Of a stretch of 64,000 bases of DNA, positions 7,821-17,225 are shown piece by piece. The stretch covers positions 3,782,001-3,846,000 of the forward strand of contig NZ_CP104302.1 of assembly GCF_025215495.1 (NCBI RefSeq), given 5' to 3'. Source of the DNA: Mycolicibacterium brumae (lineage in GTDB: Bacteria > Actinomycetota > Actinomycetes > Mycobacteriales > Mycobacteriaceae). Below the pieces are notes generated by a model. That model was not told the DNA's origin, made no database searches, and saw nothing but the letters and a program-made list of their open reading frames with translations. Position numbers and translations under genes: made by a program. The stretch's first letter is position 1, and every line of letters starts with the position of its first letter.

Positions 7821-8221
7821 CGCACACCCCGATCACGCTGGCGCACGCCACCGTCGAGCCCGGCGCGCAACTGAGCCTACCGTGGGAGCCCGGGTTCAAC
7901 GCGCTGGTTTACGTGCTGTCCGGGCGCGGAACGGTCGGCCCGGCCGCGCACCCCATCCGGCAGGGACAGCTCGCGGTGCTCGGCGCCGGAGACCGGATCA
8001 CCGTCGCCGCCGAGTCCGGGCAGGACGGCAACCGGCCCGCGCTGGAGGTGTTGCTGCTGGGCGGCCAACCGATCCGCGAACCGGTGTGGCATTACGGACC
8101 GTTCGTGATGAACACCAAGGAAGAGATCGCCCGGGCGCTGGAGGACTACAACGCCGGGCGGTTCGGCCAGATCCCGCCGGACGGGTTGCGCCCGGCGTCA
8201 GCCAACCCCGCGAACCGCTGA
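7817..8221 (+). CDS. Pirin family protein, C-terminal cupin half (frame-split)
   Basis: 134 residues if read from GTG 7817, which overlaps the stop of the N-terminal half in a GTGA arrangement. The sequence THTPITLAHATVEPGAQ through WHYGPFVMNTKEEIARALEDYNAGRFGQIPP is the unmistakable pirin C-terminal domain, including the conserved PFVMNT element. No ribosome site stands at a normal distance from the GTG, so translation would need coupling to the upstream half. It ends 1 bp before the convergent ptsI stop. Confidence 0.8.
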   Translation: MTHTPITLAHATVEPGAQLSLPWEPGFNALVYVLSGRGTVGPAAHPIRQGQLAVLGAGDRITVAAESGQDGNRPALEVLLLGGQPIREPVWHYGPFVMNTKEEIARALEDYNAGRFGQIPPDGLRPASANPANR

Positions 8222-8222
8222 G

Positions 8223-9902
<1,680 letters not shown>

Positions 9903-9909
9903 GTGAGAC

Positions 9910-9937
9910 AGATTACTAGAAATCCTTGACTAATCAA
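9910..9937 (-). promoter_or_regulatory. Leaderless promoter of ptsI
   Basis: On the minus strand, TTGATT (-35, rc of 9932-9937), a 16-bp spacer and TAATCT (-10, rc of 9910-9915) are followed by 7 nt and the ptsI ATG. The spacing fits a mycobacterial leaderless promoter. Confidence 0.55.
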
Positions 9938-9979
9938 CAGGTTCAGGCGTAAAACAACACTTACCCACATGTTCGGGTA
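9926..9979 (+). promoter_or_regulatory. Promoter and candidate FruR operators of fruR-fruK-fruA
   Basis: TTGACT (9926-9931) and TAAAAC (9950-9955) are spaced 18 bp apart and face fruR. Two inverted repeats overlap this promoter pair: TTGACTAATCAA (9926-9937, 10 of 12 positions symmetric), which also covers the ptsI -35, and TACCC-N8-GGGTA (9962-9979) around the likely transcript start. Both are candidate sites for the DeoR-type repressor. Binding is inferred. Confidence 0.45.
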
Positions 9980-10005
9980 GTAAGCCACTCGCGATTAGAG
10001 GCAGC

Positions 10006-10773
10006 GTGTATCCGGAAGAACGTCAGCAGGCGATCGCCACGCGGGTGCTGTCCCGCGGCCGAGCCTCGGTGACCGAACTCGCCGAGGTGTACGCCGTCAC
10101 CACCGAGACGGTGCGCCGCGATCTGGCGGTCCTGGACCGCGCCGGCGTGCTGCGCCGGGTGCACGGCGGGGCCGTCCCGGCCGGCGCGCTGCGGTTGGTG
10201 GAACCGGGCGTGGCCGAACGCGAGAGCACCCGCACCGAGGCCAAGTCCGCGATCGGCGCGGCGGCCGCCGACTTCTTCCCGCCCGAGGGCGGCACCGTCC
10301 TGCTCGACGCCGGCACCACCACCGCGCAGGTCGCCGCGCACCTGCCCGCCGGCCGCCGGCTGTCGGTGGTCACCAACAGCATTCCGATCGCGGCCCGGCT
10401 CAACGGCTCCCCCGAACTGACCGTCCACCTGCTCGGCGGCCGGGTCCGGGCGCTCACCCAGGCCGCGGTCGGCGACGCCGCGTTGCGCATGCTGGACAAC
10501 CTGCGCGTCGACGTCGCCTTCATGGGCGCCAACGGCATCACCCTCGACCACGGCCTGTCCACCCCGGACGCCGACGAGGCGGCCGTCAAGCGCGCCATGG
10601 TGCACGCCGCCAATTACGTGGTGGCCGTGGCGGACTCGTCCAAACTCGGCCAGGAGTCCTTCGTCGGGTTCGCGCCCGTCGCCGAGATCGACACGCTGAT
10701 CACCGATCCCGGGATCAGCGACGCGCAGACCCGGGCGCTGACCGCGGCCGGAGTTGAGGTGGTCCTCGCATGA
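10006..10773 (+). CDS. fruR: DeoR family repressor of the fructose PTS
   Basis: 255 residues from a GTG start preceded by GAGG. An N-terminal DeoR winged helix-turn-helix is at about 6-57 (ASVTELAEVYAVTTETVRRDLAVLDRAGVLRRVHGGAV). A C-terminal sugar-phosphate sensor domain follows, with DAGTTTAQVA, VVTNSIPIA, FMGANGI and VADSSKLG. This domain usually binds a phosphorylated sugar that relieves repression; fructose-1-phosphate is the natural candidate here. It overlaps fruK by an ATGA and lies opposite ptsI across a 103-bp gap with two inverted repeats. Confidence 0.93.
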   Translation: MYPEERQQAIATRVLSRGRASVTELAEVYAVTTETVRRDLAVLDRAGVLRRVHGGAVPAGALRLVEPGVAERESTRTEAKSAIGAAAADFFPPEGGTVLLDAGTTTAQVAAHLPAGRRLSVVTNSIPIAARLNGSPELTVHLLGGRVRALTQAAVGDAALRMLDNLRVDVAFMGANGITLDHGLSTPDADEAAVKRAMVHAANYVVAVADSSKLGQESFVGFAPVAEIDTLITDPGISDAQTRALTAAGVEVVLA

Positions 10774-11726
10774 TCCTGACCGTCACCCCGAACCCGAGTA
10801 TCGACCGCACCATCACGCTGGCGGCGCCGCTGGTCCGCGGCGCGGTGCAGCGGGTGCGATCCACCTCCGCCGAACCCGGCGGCAAGGGCGTGAACGTGGC
10901 CCGGGCGTTGAGCCTGGCGGGTGTGCCGACGCTGGCGCTGCTGCCCGCCGACGCCGACGACCCGTTCCTGGCGCTGCTGGCCGGCGCCGCGGTGGACCAC
11001 GCGGCCGTGCCCGGTCCCGGTGCGGTGCGCACCAACCTGACGATCACCGAGGACGACGGCACCACCACCAAGTTGAACGAGCCGGGCGCCAACCGCGACG
11101 CCTCCGACGTGGCCGCGCTGACCGACGCGGTGGCGGCTCGAGCGGCCGCCGCGGACTGGGTGGTGCTGTCCGGGTCACTGCCGCCGGGCATGCCGGTGGA
11201 TTGGTACGCGCAGGTGGTGGCGCTGTTGTCCGGACTGGACTGCCGAGTCGCGGTGGACACCTCCGACGCCCCGCTGGACGCGCTGGCCGCCGGGTTCGGC
11301 GTCGCCGCGCCGGACCTGATCAAACCCAACTCCGAGGAACTCGCCGGCCTGGTCGGCGCCTCCGCCGAACAGTTGGAATACGCCGTCGCCCAGGGCGATC
11401 CGGCCCCGGTGGTGGCCGCGGCGGCCCGGCTGATCGACCGCGGGGTGCGCGCTGTGCTGGCCACCCTCGGCGCCGCGGGCGCGGTGCTGGTCGACGCCGA
11501 CGGGGCGTGGCTGGCGACGCCGCCGCCGATCACCCCGCGCAGCACCGTCGGCGCCGGCGACTCGTCGCTGGCCGGCTACCTGCGCGCCGACGTCGCCGGG
11601 GCCGATGCGGCCGGCCGGATCGCAATGGCCGTCGGATACGGCAGCGCCGCCGCGTCGCTGCCCGGCTCCGCGCTGCCCGGACCCGAACTCGTCGACGCCG
11701 CCGCGGTCGCTGTCCGCTCGATCTGA
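10770..11726 (+). CDS. fruK: 1-phosphofructokinase
   Basis: 318 residues of the PfkB/ribokinase family. The substrate motif TVTPNPSIDRTI is at the N-terminus, GGKGVNVARAL at about 37-47, and KPNSEEL. The catalytic Asp is Asp264 in VGAGDSSLAGY. It phosphorylates fructose-1-phosphate, delivered by the PTS, to fructose-1,6-bisphosphate. The N-terminal motif and the placement between fruR and fruA separate it from 6-phosphofructokinase 2 and tagatose kinases. Translationally coupled to fruR by a 4-nt overlap. Confidence 0.95.
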   Translation: MILTVTPNPSIDRTITLAAPLVRGAVQRVRSTSAEPGGKGVNVARALSLAGVPTLALLPADADDPFLALLAGAAVDHAAVPGPGAVRTNLTITEDDGTTTKLNEPGANRDASDVAALTDAVAARAAAADWVVLSGSLPPGMPVDWYAQVVALLSGLDCRVAVDTSDAPLDALAAGFGVAAPDLIKPNSEELAGLVGASAEQLEYAVAQGDPAPVVAAAARLIDRGVRAVLATLGAAGAVLVDADGAWLATPPPITPRSTVGAGDSSLAGYLRADVAGADAAGRIAMAVGYGSAAASLPGSALPGPELVDAAAVAVRSI

Positions 11727-11775
11727 TCTCGCCGAAAACCCCCACCGCCCACCGATTCCGACGAAAGTGACTGCC

Positions 11776-13857
11776 ATGACCCAACCCAGTCCGCCGGTGA
11801 CCACCCCGGACCTGGTGCTGCTCGGCGTGGACGCCGGCGCCGACAAAGAAGCCGTCATCGCCCGGCTCGCCGCCCAGGCGGCCGCGGCCGGACGCTGCGA
11901 CGATCCGAAAGGTCTGGCCGGCGCCGCAGCCGAGCGCGAGGCCAAGTCGGCCACCGGGCTGCCGGGCGGCATCGCGATCCCGCACTGCCGCTCCCCGTAC
12001 GTCGACGTCCCGACGATCACCTTCGCCCGGCTGGACCCCAAGGTCGACTTCGGGGCGCCCGACGGCCCGGCCGATCTGGTGTTCCTGATCGCCGCCCCGG
12101 ACTCCGGCGGCGCCGAGCACCTCAAACTGCTGTCCAGCCTGGCCCGGTCGCTGGTGCGCCCGGACTTCGTCACCTCGCTGCGCGAGGCCGCCACCGCCGA
12201 CGACGTGGTGGCGCTGATCGACTCCGCGGTGCACCCCAAGCCGAAGCCCGCCGCCAAGCCTGCCGAGACCGCCCAGGCCGCGCAGGCCGAGATCGCCACG
12301 CCCGCCGAGGCCAAGCCCGCCGCGGTGAAACCAAAGCGGATCGTCGCGATCACCGCCTGCCCGACAGGTATCGCGCACACCTACATGGCCGCCGACTCGC
12401 TCAAGCTCGCCGCCGAACGCGCCGGGGTCGACTTCGTGGTGGAGACCCAAGGCTCCTCGGGCAGCACCCCGATCCCGCCGGACGTGATCGCCTCGGCCGA
12501 CGCCGTCATATTCGCCACCGAGGTCGGGGTGAAGGACCGCGGCCGGTTCGCCGGCCTGCCGGTCATCGCGTCCGGGGTGAAGCGGGCCATCAACGAACCC
12601 GACGTCATGATCGCCGAGGCGGTCGCCGCGTCGGACAACCCGAACGCGGCCCGGGTGGAGGGCGGCGGGGCCGCCGCGGCGTCGAGTTCGGCGACCCAGG
12701 GCTCCTCCGACGTCGGCTGGGGCACCCGCACCCGGCAGATCCTGCTCACCGGCGTGAGCTACATGATCCCGTTCGTCGCCGGCGGCGGTCTGCTGATCGC
12801 GCTCGGCTTCCTGTTCGCCGGCTACGACATCGCCAACGCCGCCGACGGCCAGTCCGCGCAGGCCTACGGAATGAACAGCCTGGGCGCGCACATCGCCGTC
12901 ACCAACACCCTGACCGACCTGCCCGCCGGCGGGCTGATGCAGTACATCGGCGCGGTGCTGTTCACCGTCGGCCAGTTGTCCTTCATGTTCCTGGTGCCCG
13001 CGCTGGCCGGTTACATCGCGTTCGCGATGGCCGACCGGCCCGGCATCGCCCCCGGCTTCACCGCCGGCGCGGTGGCGGTGTTCGTCGGCGCCGGGTTCAT
13101 CGGCGGCATCGTCGGCGGCGTCATCGCCGGGTTCGTGGCCAAGTCGATCGGCCGACTCGAGGTTCCGCGCTGGCTGCGCGGCCTGATGCCGGTGGTGATC
13201 ATCCCGCTGGGCGCCTCCCTGGTCGTCGGGCTGACCATGTTCCTGTTGCTGGGCCGGCCGCTGGCCGCGCTGACCAACGCGCTGACCGAATGGCTGTCCG
13301 GGATGAGCGGCTCCTCGGTGCTGATCCTCGGGGTGATCCTGGGTCTGATGATGTGCTTCGACCTCGGCGGCCCGGTCAACAAGGCCGCCTACGCGTTCGC
13401 CGCCGCCGGGTTGTCCACCACCGATGTCGCCTCCATGCGGATCATGGCCGCGGTGATGGCCGCCGGCATGGTGCCGCCACTGGCGATGGCGCTGGCCACC
13501 GCGGTGCGGCCGAAGCTGTTCAGCGAGCCGGAGCGGGAGAACGGCCGGGCGGCCTGGCTGTTGGGCGCGTCGTTCATCTCCGAGGGCGCCATCCCGTTCG
13601 CCGCCGCCGATCCGCTGCGGGTGATCCCGTCGATGATGGCCGGCGGCGCGGTGACCGGCGCGCTGATCATGGCGTTCGACGTGACCTCGAAGGCCCCGCA
13701 CGGCGGCATCTTCGTGTTCTTCGCGATCGGCAACCTGGCCTGGTTCATCGTCGCGCTGACCGCCGGCACCGTCGTCGGGGCCGTCGCGGTGATCGCCGCC
13801 AAACAGTTCCTCGGCAAGAAGTCCGCCGAGGACGCCGCGGCGCCGGTCGCCGCCTGA
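11776..13857 (+). CDS. fruA: Fructose-specific PTS enzyme IIABC
   Basis: 693 residues in the order EIIA-EIIB-EIIC. The EIIA phospho-site is His70 in GGIAIPHCRSP. After an Ala/Pro/Lys-rich linker (about 153-187), the EIIB phospho-site is Cys195 in ITACPTGIAHTYMAADSL. EIIC begins near 318 with multiple membrane segments and the fructose-family motifs MIPFVAGGGLLIALGF, CFDLGGPVNKAAYAFA and ISEGAIPFAAADPLRVIPS. It imports fructose and phosphorylates it to fructose-1-phosphate. The ATG at 11776 is preferred because upstream in-frame codons overlap fruK and are not family-like. A second in-frame GTG lies 9 nt upstream. Confidence 0.95.
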   Translation: MTQPSPPVTTPDLVLLGVDAGADKEAVIARLAAQAAAAGRCDDPKGLAGAAAEREAKSATGLPGGIAIPHCRSPYVDVPTITFARLDPKVDFGAPDGPADLVFLIAAPDSGGAEHLKLLSSLARSLVRPDFVTSLREAATADDVVALIDSAVHPKPKPAAKPAETAQAAQAEIATPAEAKPAAVKPKRIVAITACPTGIAHTYMAADSLKLAAERAGVDFVVETQGSSGSTPIPPDVIASADAVIFATEVGVKDRGRFAGLPVIASGVKRAINEPDVMIAEAVAASDNPNAARVEGGGAAAASSSATQGSSDVGWGTRTRQILLTGVSYMIPFVAGGGLLIALGFLFAGYDIANAADGQSAQAYGMNSLGAHIAVTNTLTDLPAGGLMQYIGAVLFTVGQLSFMFLVPALAGYIAFAMADRPGIAPGFTAGAVAVFVGAGFIGGIVGGVIAGFVAKSIGRLEVPRWLRGLMPVVIIPLGASLVVGLTMFLLLGRPLAALTNALTEWLSGMSGSSVLILGVILGLMMCFDLGGPVNKAAYAFAAAGLSTTDVASMRIMAAVMAAGMVPPLAMALATAVRPKLFSEPERENGRAAWLLGASFISEGAIPFAAADPLRVIPSMMAGGAVTGALIMAFDVTSKAPHGGIFVFFAIGNLAWFIVALTAGTVVGAVAVIAAKQFLGKKSAEDAAAPVAA

Positions 13858-13894
13858 GTTTTCCGAAGTAACCCCACCCCTGATAGGAGCGCAC

Positions 13895-14155
13895 ATGCCC
13901 AGCAAGAACGTCATCGTCGGATCCGCCGTCGGTCTGCACGCCCGCCCCGCGGCGCTGATCGCCGAGGCCGTCAGCAACTCCGGCGCCGAGGTGACGCTGG
14001 CCTACGACGGCAGCGAACCGATCGACGCCGGCTCGGCCCTGATGATCATGACTCTGGGCGCCGGCAACGGCGCCGAGGTGACCGTCGCCACCGACGACCC
14101 GGCGGTGCTGGAGCAGATCGCCGAGCTGGTCGCCAAGGACCTCGACGCGGAGTAG
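13895..14155 (+). CDS. ptsH: Phosphocarrier protein HPr
   Basis: 86 residues. The phosphorylated His15 lies in VGLHARPAA exactly at the family position. The regulatory-serine region is present as DAGSALMIMTLGA (Ser47 by this numbering), so a Ser-kinase site may exist, but no HPr kinase gene is in the window. HPr relays phosphate from EI to FruA. A good ribosome site (ATAGGAG) lies 8 nt before the ATG. It ends the fru operon and abuts the convergent amidotransferase with no gap. Confidence 0.96.
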   Translation: MPSKNVIVGSAVGLHARPAALIAEAVSNSGAEVTLAYDGSEPIDAGSALMIMTLGAGNGAEVTVATDDPAVLEQIAELVAKDLDAE

Positions 14156-14893
14156 CTACCCGTAGCGCTCCGCGAAGCGGCGCAGGATGCTCGGCGCGTG
14201 CTGGGCATCCCGCAGCCGCGCCGCGGCCTTGAGCTGCTCGGCGGCCTCCGGCGGGAAGTAGCCGTACTCGGCGTAGACGTCGATGCGGGTGCACAGCCCG
14301 TCGAGGTCGAGTTCCGGATGGAACTGGGTGGCGTAGACGTTCTCGCCGACCCGGAACGCCTGCACCGGGCACGCCGGCGAGGTGGCCAGCGGCACCGCGT
14401 GCGGCGGCAGCTCGGTGATGGCCTCCTTGTGGCCGCCGTAGGCGTCGAACTCCTCCGGCAGGTCGACCATCAGCGGGTCGGCCCGGCCGTCGTCGGTCAG
14501 TCGCACCGACAGGCCGCCGACCGGTTCGCCGTAGGTGCGATCCACCGTCGCCCCGACGACTGTGCCCAGCGTCCCGATGCCGTAGCAGCAGCCCAGGAAC
14601 GGGTGATCGGCCTCGACGACCCGGCCGATCAGCGCCAGCAGGTCCTCCTCGGTCCACCGCTGGGTGTCGGTCTTGGATTCCTGCGGATCGCTCACGTTGT
14701 ACGGGCCGCCGCCGAGGATGACCCCCGACCAGTCGGCCAGGTCGATGTCACCGAGACGCTGGTGGGTCAGCCGGATCCGGCGCACCCGGTCGGGGGTGAG
14801 GCGCGCGAACCGCAGCACCGAGCGGTACTCGTCGTCGGCGGCGGCGTCCTCCGCGCGGATCGACAGGAACAGAAACGGCAGGCGGCCGGGCAT
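14156..14893 (-). CDS. Class I glutamine amidotransferase-like protein
   Basis: 245 residues. The triad is visible: nucleophile Cys in FLGCCYGIGTLG, and His/Glu in ATQFHPELDLDGL. The motif ILGGGPYNVSDP matches stand-alone GMP-synthase-like glutaminase domains. Such proteins release ammonia from glutamine for an unknown partner, or hydrolyse gamma-glutamyl compounds. No synthetase domain is attached or adjacent. The ATG at 14893 is chosen over an in-frame TTG at 14902. It lies 18 bp downstream of the deazaflavin-type oxidoreductase and is probably co-transcribed with it. Confidence 0.85.
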   Translation of the reverse strand: MPGRLPFLFLSIRAEDAAADDEYRSVLRFARLTPDRVRRIRLTHQRLGDIDLADWSGVILGGGPYNVSDPQESKTDTQRWTEEDLLALIGRVVEADHPFLGCCYGIGTLGTVVGATVDRTYGEPVGGLSVRLTDDGRADPLMVDLPEEFDAYGGHKEAITELPPHAVPLATSPACPVQAFRVGENVYATQFHPELDLDGLCTRIDVYAEYGYFPPEAAEQLKAAARLRDAQHAPSILRRFAERYG

Positions 14894-14911
14894 GACCGCC
14901 AAATCTATCCG

Positions 14912-15352
14912 TTAGTGGGCGCGCGGTTCGCAGATCAGCAGCGGAATGACCCGATCGGTCTTGTTCTGGTAGCTGTCGTACCCGCGGTAGGCCTTGACCA
15001 CCTGCGGCCAGAGCTGCGCGCGCTCGGCCTCGGTGGCGGTGCGCGCGGTCATCGGACGGTCCACGCCGTCGACGGTGATGGTGATCTCCGGGGTGGCGAT
15101 GGCGTTGCGGTACCAGTCCGGGTCCTTCGGGTCGCCACCCTTGGACGCGACGAGCACGATGCGGTTCTCGTCGTGGATCGGGGTGGTCAGCATGTTCGCG
15201 TAGCGGCGGCCGGATTTGCGCCCGACGGTGTGCAGTTCGACGGTCTTCATCCCCATGATGGTTTTGGGGAAGCGGCCGCCGGTCAGGGTCAGCAGCAAAC
15301 GGTGCCCGATCTCCAACGGGTTGGCGCGGCCCTTCTTCTCAGGTGTGTCCAC
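14912..15352 (-). CDS. Nitroreductase/deazaflavin-dependent oxidoreductase family (Ddn/DUF385-like)
   Basis: 146 residues from GTG 15352. The hallmark pattern of the mycobacterial F420-dependent family is present: KTVELHTVGRKSGRRYANMLTTPIHDENRIVLVASKGGDPKDPDWYRNAIATPEI, ending WPQVVKAYRGYDSYQNKTDRVIPLLICEPR. Relatives such as Ddn use reduced F420 to reduce quinones or nitro compounds; others are uncharacterised. A longer in-frame extension exists upstream but overlaps the divergent gene and is not family-like. Divergent from the NTF2-like gene across 45 bp. Confidence 0.85.
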   Translation of the reverse strand: MDTPEKKGRANPLEIGHRLLLTLTGGRFPKTIMGMKTVELHTVGRKSGRRYANMLTTPIHDENRIVLVASKGGDPKDPDWYRNAIATPEITITVDGVDRPMTARTATEAERAQLWPQVVKAYRGYDSYQNKTDRVIPLLICEPRAH

Positions 15353-15397
15353 ACCGTCAACCGTAGGTCGTTGACGACGGACCCGCAGCCGGACAGG

Positions 15398-15778
15398 ATG
15401 AGCGACGTGACGACGCCGTTCGACGACCCCCAGGCCGAATTGGGCTGGATGTTCATCCAGTGCGTCAGCGGTGACGGCGCCCTCGACGAGGCGTTCAGCC
15501 TGCTGTCCGACGATTTCACGCACTGGTCCAACCGCACCGGCCGCGAATCCGGCGCCGCGGAGTTTCATCGCATCCTGGACGCGGCGATGGCCCGCACCGA
15601 TTTCGAGTTCCACCTGACCCGCTGCGTGAACGACAACGAGAGCACCGTCATCGAGGCGGAGGCCGAGACCGTCGATCCGGACGGCGCGCGTCGGCTGACC
15701 CCGGTGGTGTTCATCTTCGACACCCACGACGGTCTGATCACCTCGCTGCGGGAGTACGGCGAATCGCCCTGGTCCTAA
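15398..15778 (+). CDS. SnoaL/NTF2-like small protein
   Basis: 126 residues from the ATG at 15398, preceded by GGACAGG. The pattern DEAFSLLSDDFTHWSNRTGRESGAAEFHRILDAAM followed by a beta-rich half ending LITSLREYGESPW fits the cone-shaped NTF2/SnoaL fold (ketosteroid isomerase, limonene-epoxide hydrolase and related). No catalytic set is clear enough to name a reaction. The following SRPBCC gene starts 9 bp later. Function unknown. Confidence 0.75.
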   Translation: MSDVTTPFDDPQAELGWMFIQCVSGDGALDEAFSLLSDDFTHWSNRTGRESGAAEFHRILDAAMARTDFEFHLTRCVNDNESTVIEAEAETVDPDGARRLTPVVFIFDTHDGLITSLREYGESPWS

Positions 15779-15781
15779 ACT
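15776..15781 (+). promoter_or_regulatory. Leaderless -10 (TAAACT) overlapping a stop codon
   Basis: TAAACT lies 6 nt before the ATG of the SRPBCC gene at 15788, and its first three bases are the stop codon of the preceding NTF2-like gene. Spacing suggests an internal leaderless promoter. Confidence 0.35.
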
Positions 15782-15787
15782 GGCCAC

Positions 15788-16258
15788 ATGACAAACCCGT
15801 CCACCCCGTCCGCGTCGGCGTCGGTCGACATCACCGCCGACCCCAAGGCGGTGTACGCGCTGATCACCGACCTGCGCACGCTGTCCGCGCTCACCGCGGA
15901 GACCACCGAGATGGTCTGGCAGAAGGGCGATTCGGTGGTTCCGGGATCGGTGTTCGTCGGCAAGAACCGTAATGGCTGGCGGCGCTGGGCCACCAAGTGC
16001 ACGGTGACCCGCGCGGTGCTGGGCCGTGAGTTCGCCTTCGACGTGCGCGCCGCGGGCATCCCGATCGCCCGGTGGAGCTATCAGATCGAGCCGACCGAGG
16101 CCGGCTGTCGGCTGACCGAGAGCACCTGGGACCGGCGGCCGCGCTGGATGGTCCCGGTCGGCGGGCTGCTGACCGGGGCGAAGGACCGCGCCGCGGTCAA
16201 CCAGACCAATATCGAGGCGACGCTGGAACGGATCAAACGCCGCGCCGACGCCGCCTGA
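15788..16258 (+). CDS. SRPBCC/START-like lipid-binding fold protein
   Basis: 156 residues. The N-terminus [25 protein letters not shown] is the usual first strand and helix of SRPBCC (polyketide cyclase/Bet v1-like) proteins. The remainder is beta-rich with a C-terminal helix ([17 protein letters not shown]). Such proteins bind hydrophobic ligands in a cavity, and no catalytic residue can be assigned. It is followed 11 bp later by msrA with a good ribosome site, so the two are likely co-transcribed. Confidence 0.85.
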   Translation: MTNPSTPSASASVDITADPKAVYALITDLRTLSALTAETTEMVWQKGDSVVPGSVFVGKNRNGWRRWATKCTVTRAVLGREFAFDVRAAGIPIARWSYQIEPTEAGCRLTESTWDRRPRWMVPVGGLLTGAKDRAAVNQTNIEATLERIKRRADAA

Positions 16259-16269
16259 AGGGAGAAAGC

Positions 16270-16773
16270 ATGGCCGAGCAGACCGCGATCCTGGCCGGTG
16301 GCTGTTTCTGGGGGATGCAGGAGCTGATCCGCGCGCTGCCCGGTGTGCTGCGCACCCGGGTCGGCTACACCGGTGGCAGCAATGAGCACCCGACCTACCG
16401 CAATCATCCCGGCCACGCCGAGGCGATCGAGATCGTCTACGACCCCGAGCTCACCGACTACCGCGCGCTGTTGGAGTTCTTCTTCCAGATCCACGACCCC
16501 AGCACCCGGGACCGGCAGGGCAATGACGTCGGCTCCAGCTACCGCTCGGCGATCTTCTATCTCGATGACGAGCAGCGCCGGGTCGCATCCGAGACCATCG
16601 CCGACGTCGACGCCTCCGGCCTGTGGCCGGGCAAGGTGGTGACGGAGGTGGTTCCGGCGGTCCCGTTCTGGGAGGCCGAGCCCGAGCATCAGGATTACCT
16701 GCAGCACTACCCCAGCGGGTACACCTGCCACTACCCGCGCCCGGGCTGGAAGCTGCCCCGGGTCAGCGGCTAG
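16270..16773 (+). CDS. msrA: Peptide methionine (S)-S-oxide reductase
   Basis: 167 residues with the catalytic Cys12 in [10 protein letters not shown], then [37 protein letters not shown] and the C-terminal [17 protein letters not shown] with a resolving-Cys candidate. It repairs oxidised methionine using thioredoxin. GGAGAAAGC precedes the ATG. It corresponds in order and strand to Rv0137c next to the P450 Rv0136. Its stop overlaps the convergent thioesterase stop by 4 bp. Confidence 0.95.
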   Translation: MAEQTAILAGGCFWGMQELIRALPGVLRTRVGYTGGSNEHPTYRNHPGHAEAIEIVYDPELTDYRALLEFFFQIHDPSTRDRQGNDVGSSYRSAIFYLDDEQRRVASETIADVDASGLWPGKVVTEVVPAVPFWEAEPEHQDYLQHYPSGYTCHYPRPGWKLPRVSG

Positions 16774-17225
16774 GACTTCGGGTAGGCGCGCAGCTGGTAG
16801 AGCCCGCGGGTCCGCGCCACCACGACGCCAGCCGCGTCGACGATGTCGGATTCCAGCGTGAAATCGGACTTGCCGTTGGCCTCGGCCTCGGCGGCGATCC
16901 GCTCGATGGTCTCGTCGTCCAGCCGCGCCTCGGCGCGCAGGTCGGAGTTCGCCATCTTCAGGTAGCTGATGTCGAGGTTCTTCACCAGCGGGAAGAACTT
17001 GGCGGTGTCGAAGGTCGACAGCGCGATGATGCCGCCGAGCACCTCGGCCACGGTGAACTGGACCCCGGCGTAGATGACGCCGAAGTGATTGCCGTTGCCC
17101 TCGGCCGGAACCGACGAAACGGCGTACCCGCGGCCGGCCTCGACGATGGTGACGCCCATCTTGGCGGCGATCGGGATGGTGGTCGACAGCGCCGCGTTCA
17201 TCTGGTCGACGAGGGATTCGCTCAT
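16770..17225 (-). CDS. PaaI/DUF4442-type hotdog thioesterase
   Basis: 151 residues with a single hotdog fold. The long central helix follows [24 protein letters not shown], and the ends are beta-rich ([28 protein letters not shown]). Relatives hydrolyse acyl-CoA thioesters, and the substrate is unknown. It overlaps the P450 stop by ATGA (17222-17225), so the P450 and thioesterase are translationally coupled and probably act on related lipid substrates. Confidence 0.8.
   Translation of the reverse strand: MSESLVDQMNAALSTTIPIAAKMGVTIVEAGRGYAVSSVPAEGNGNHFGVIYAGVQFTVAEVLGGIIALSTFDTAKFFPLVKNLDISYLKMANSDLRAEARLDDETIERIAAEAEANGKSDFTLESDIVDAAGVVVARTRGLYQLRAYPKS

Noticed and set aside
11530..13977. 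815-codon open frame on the minus strand
   Set aside because: Antisense to fruA and ptsH; Gly/His/Arg-rich with no domain.
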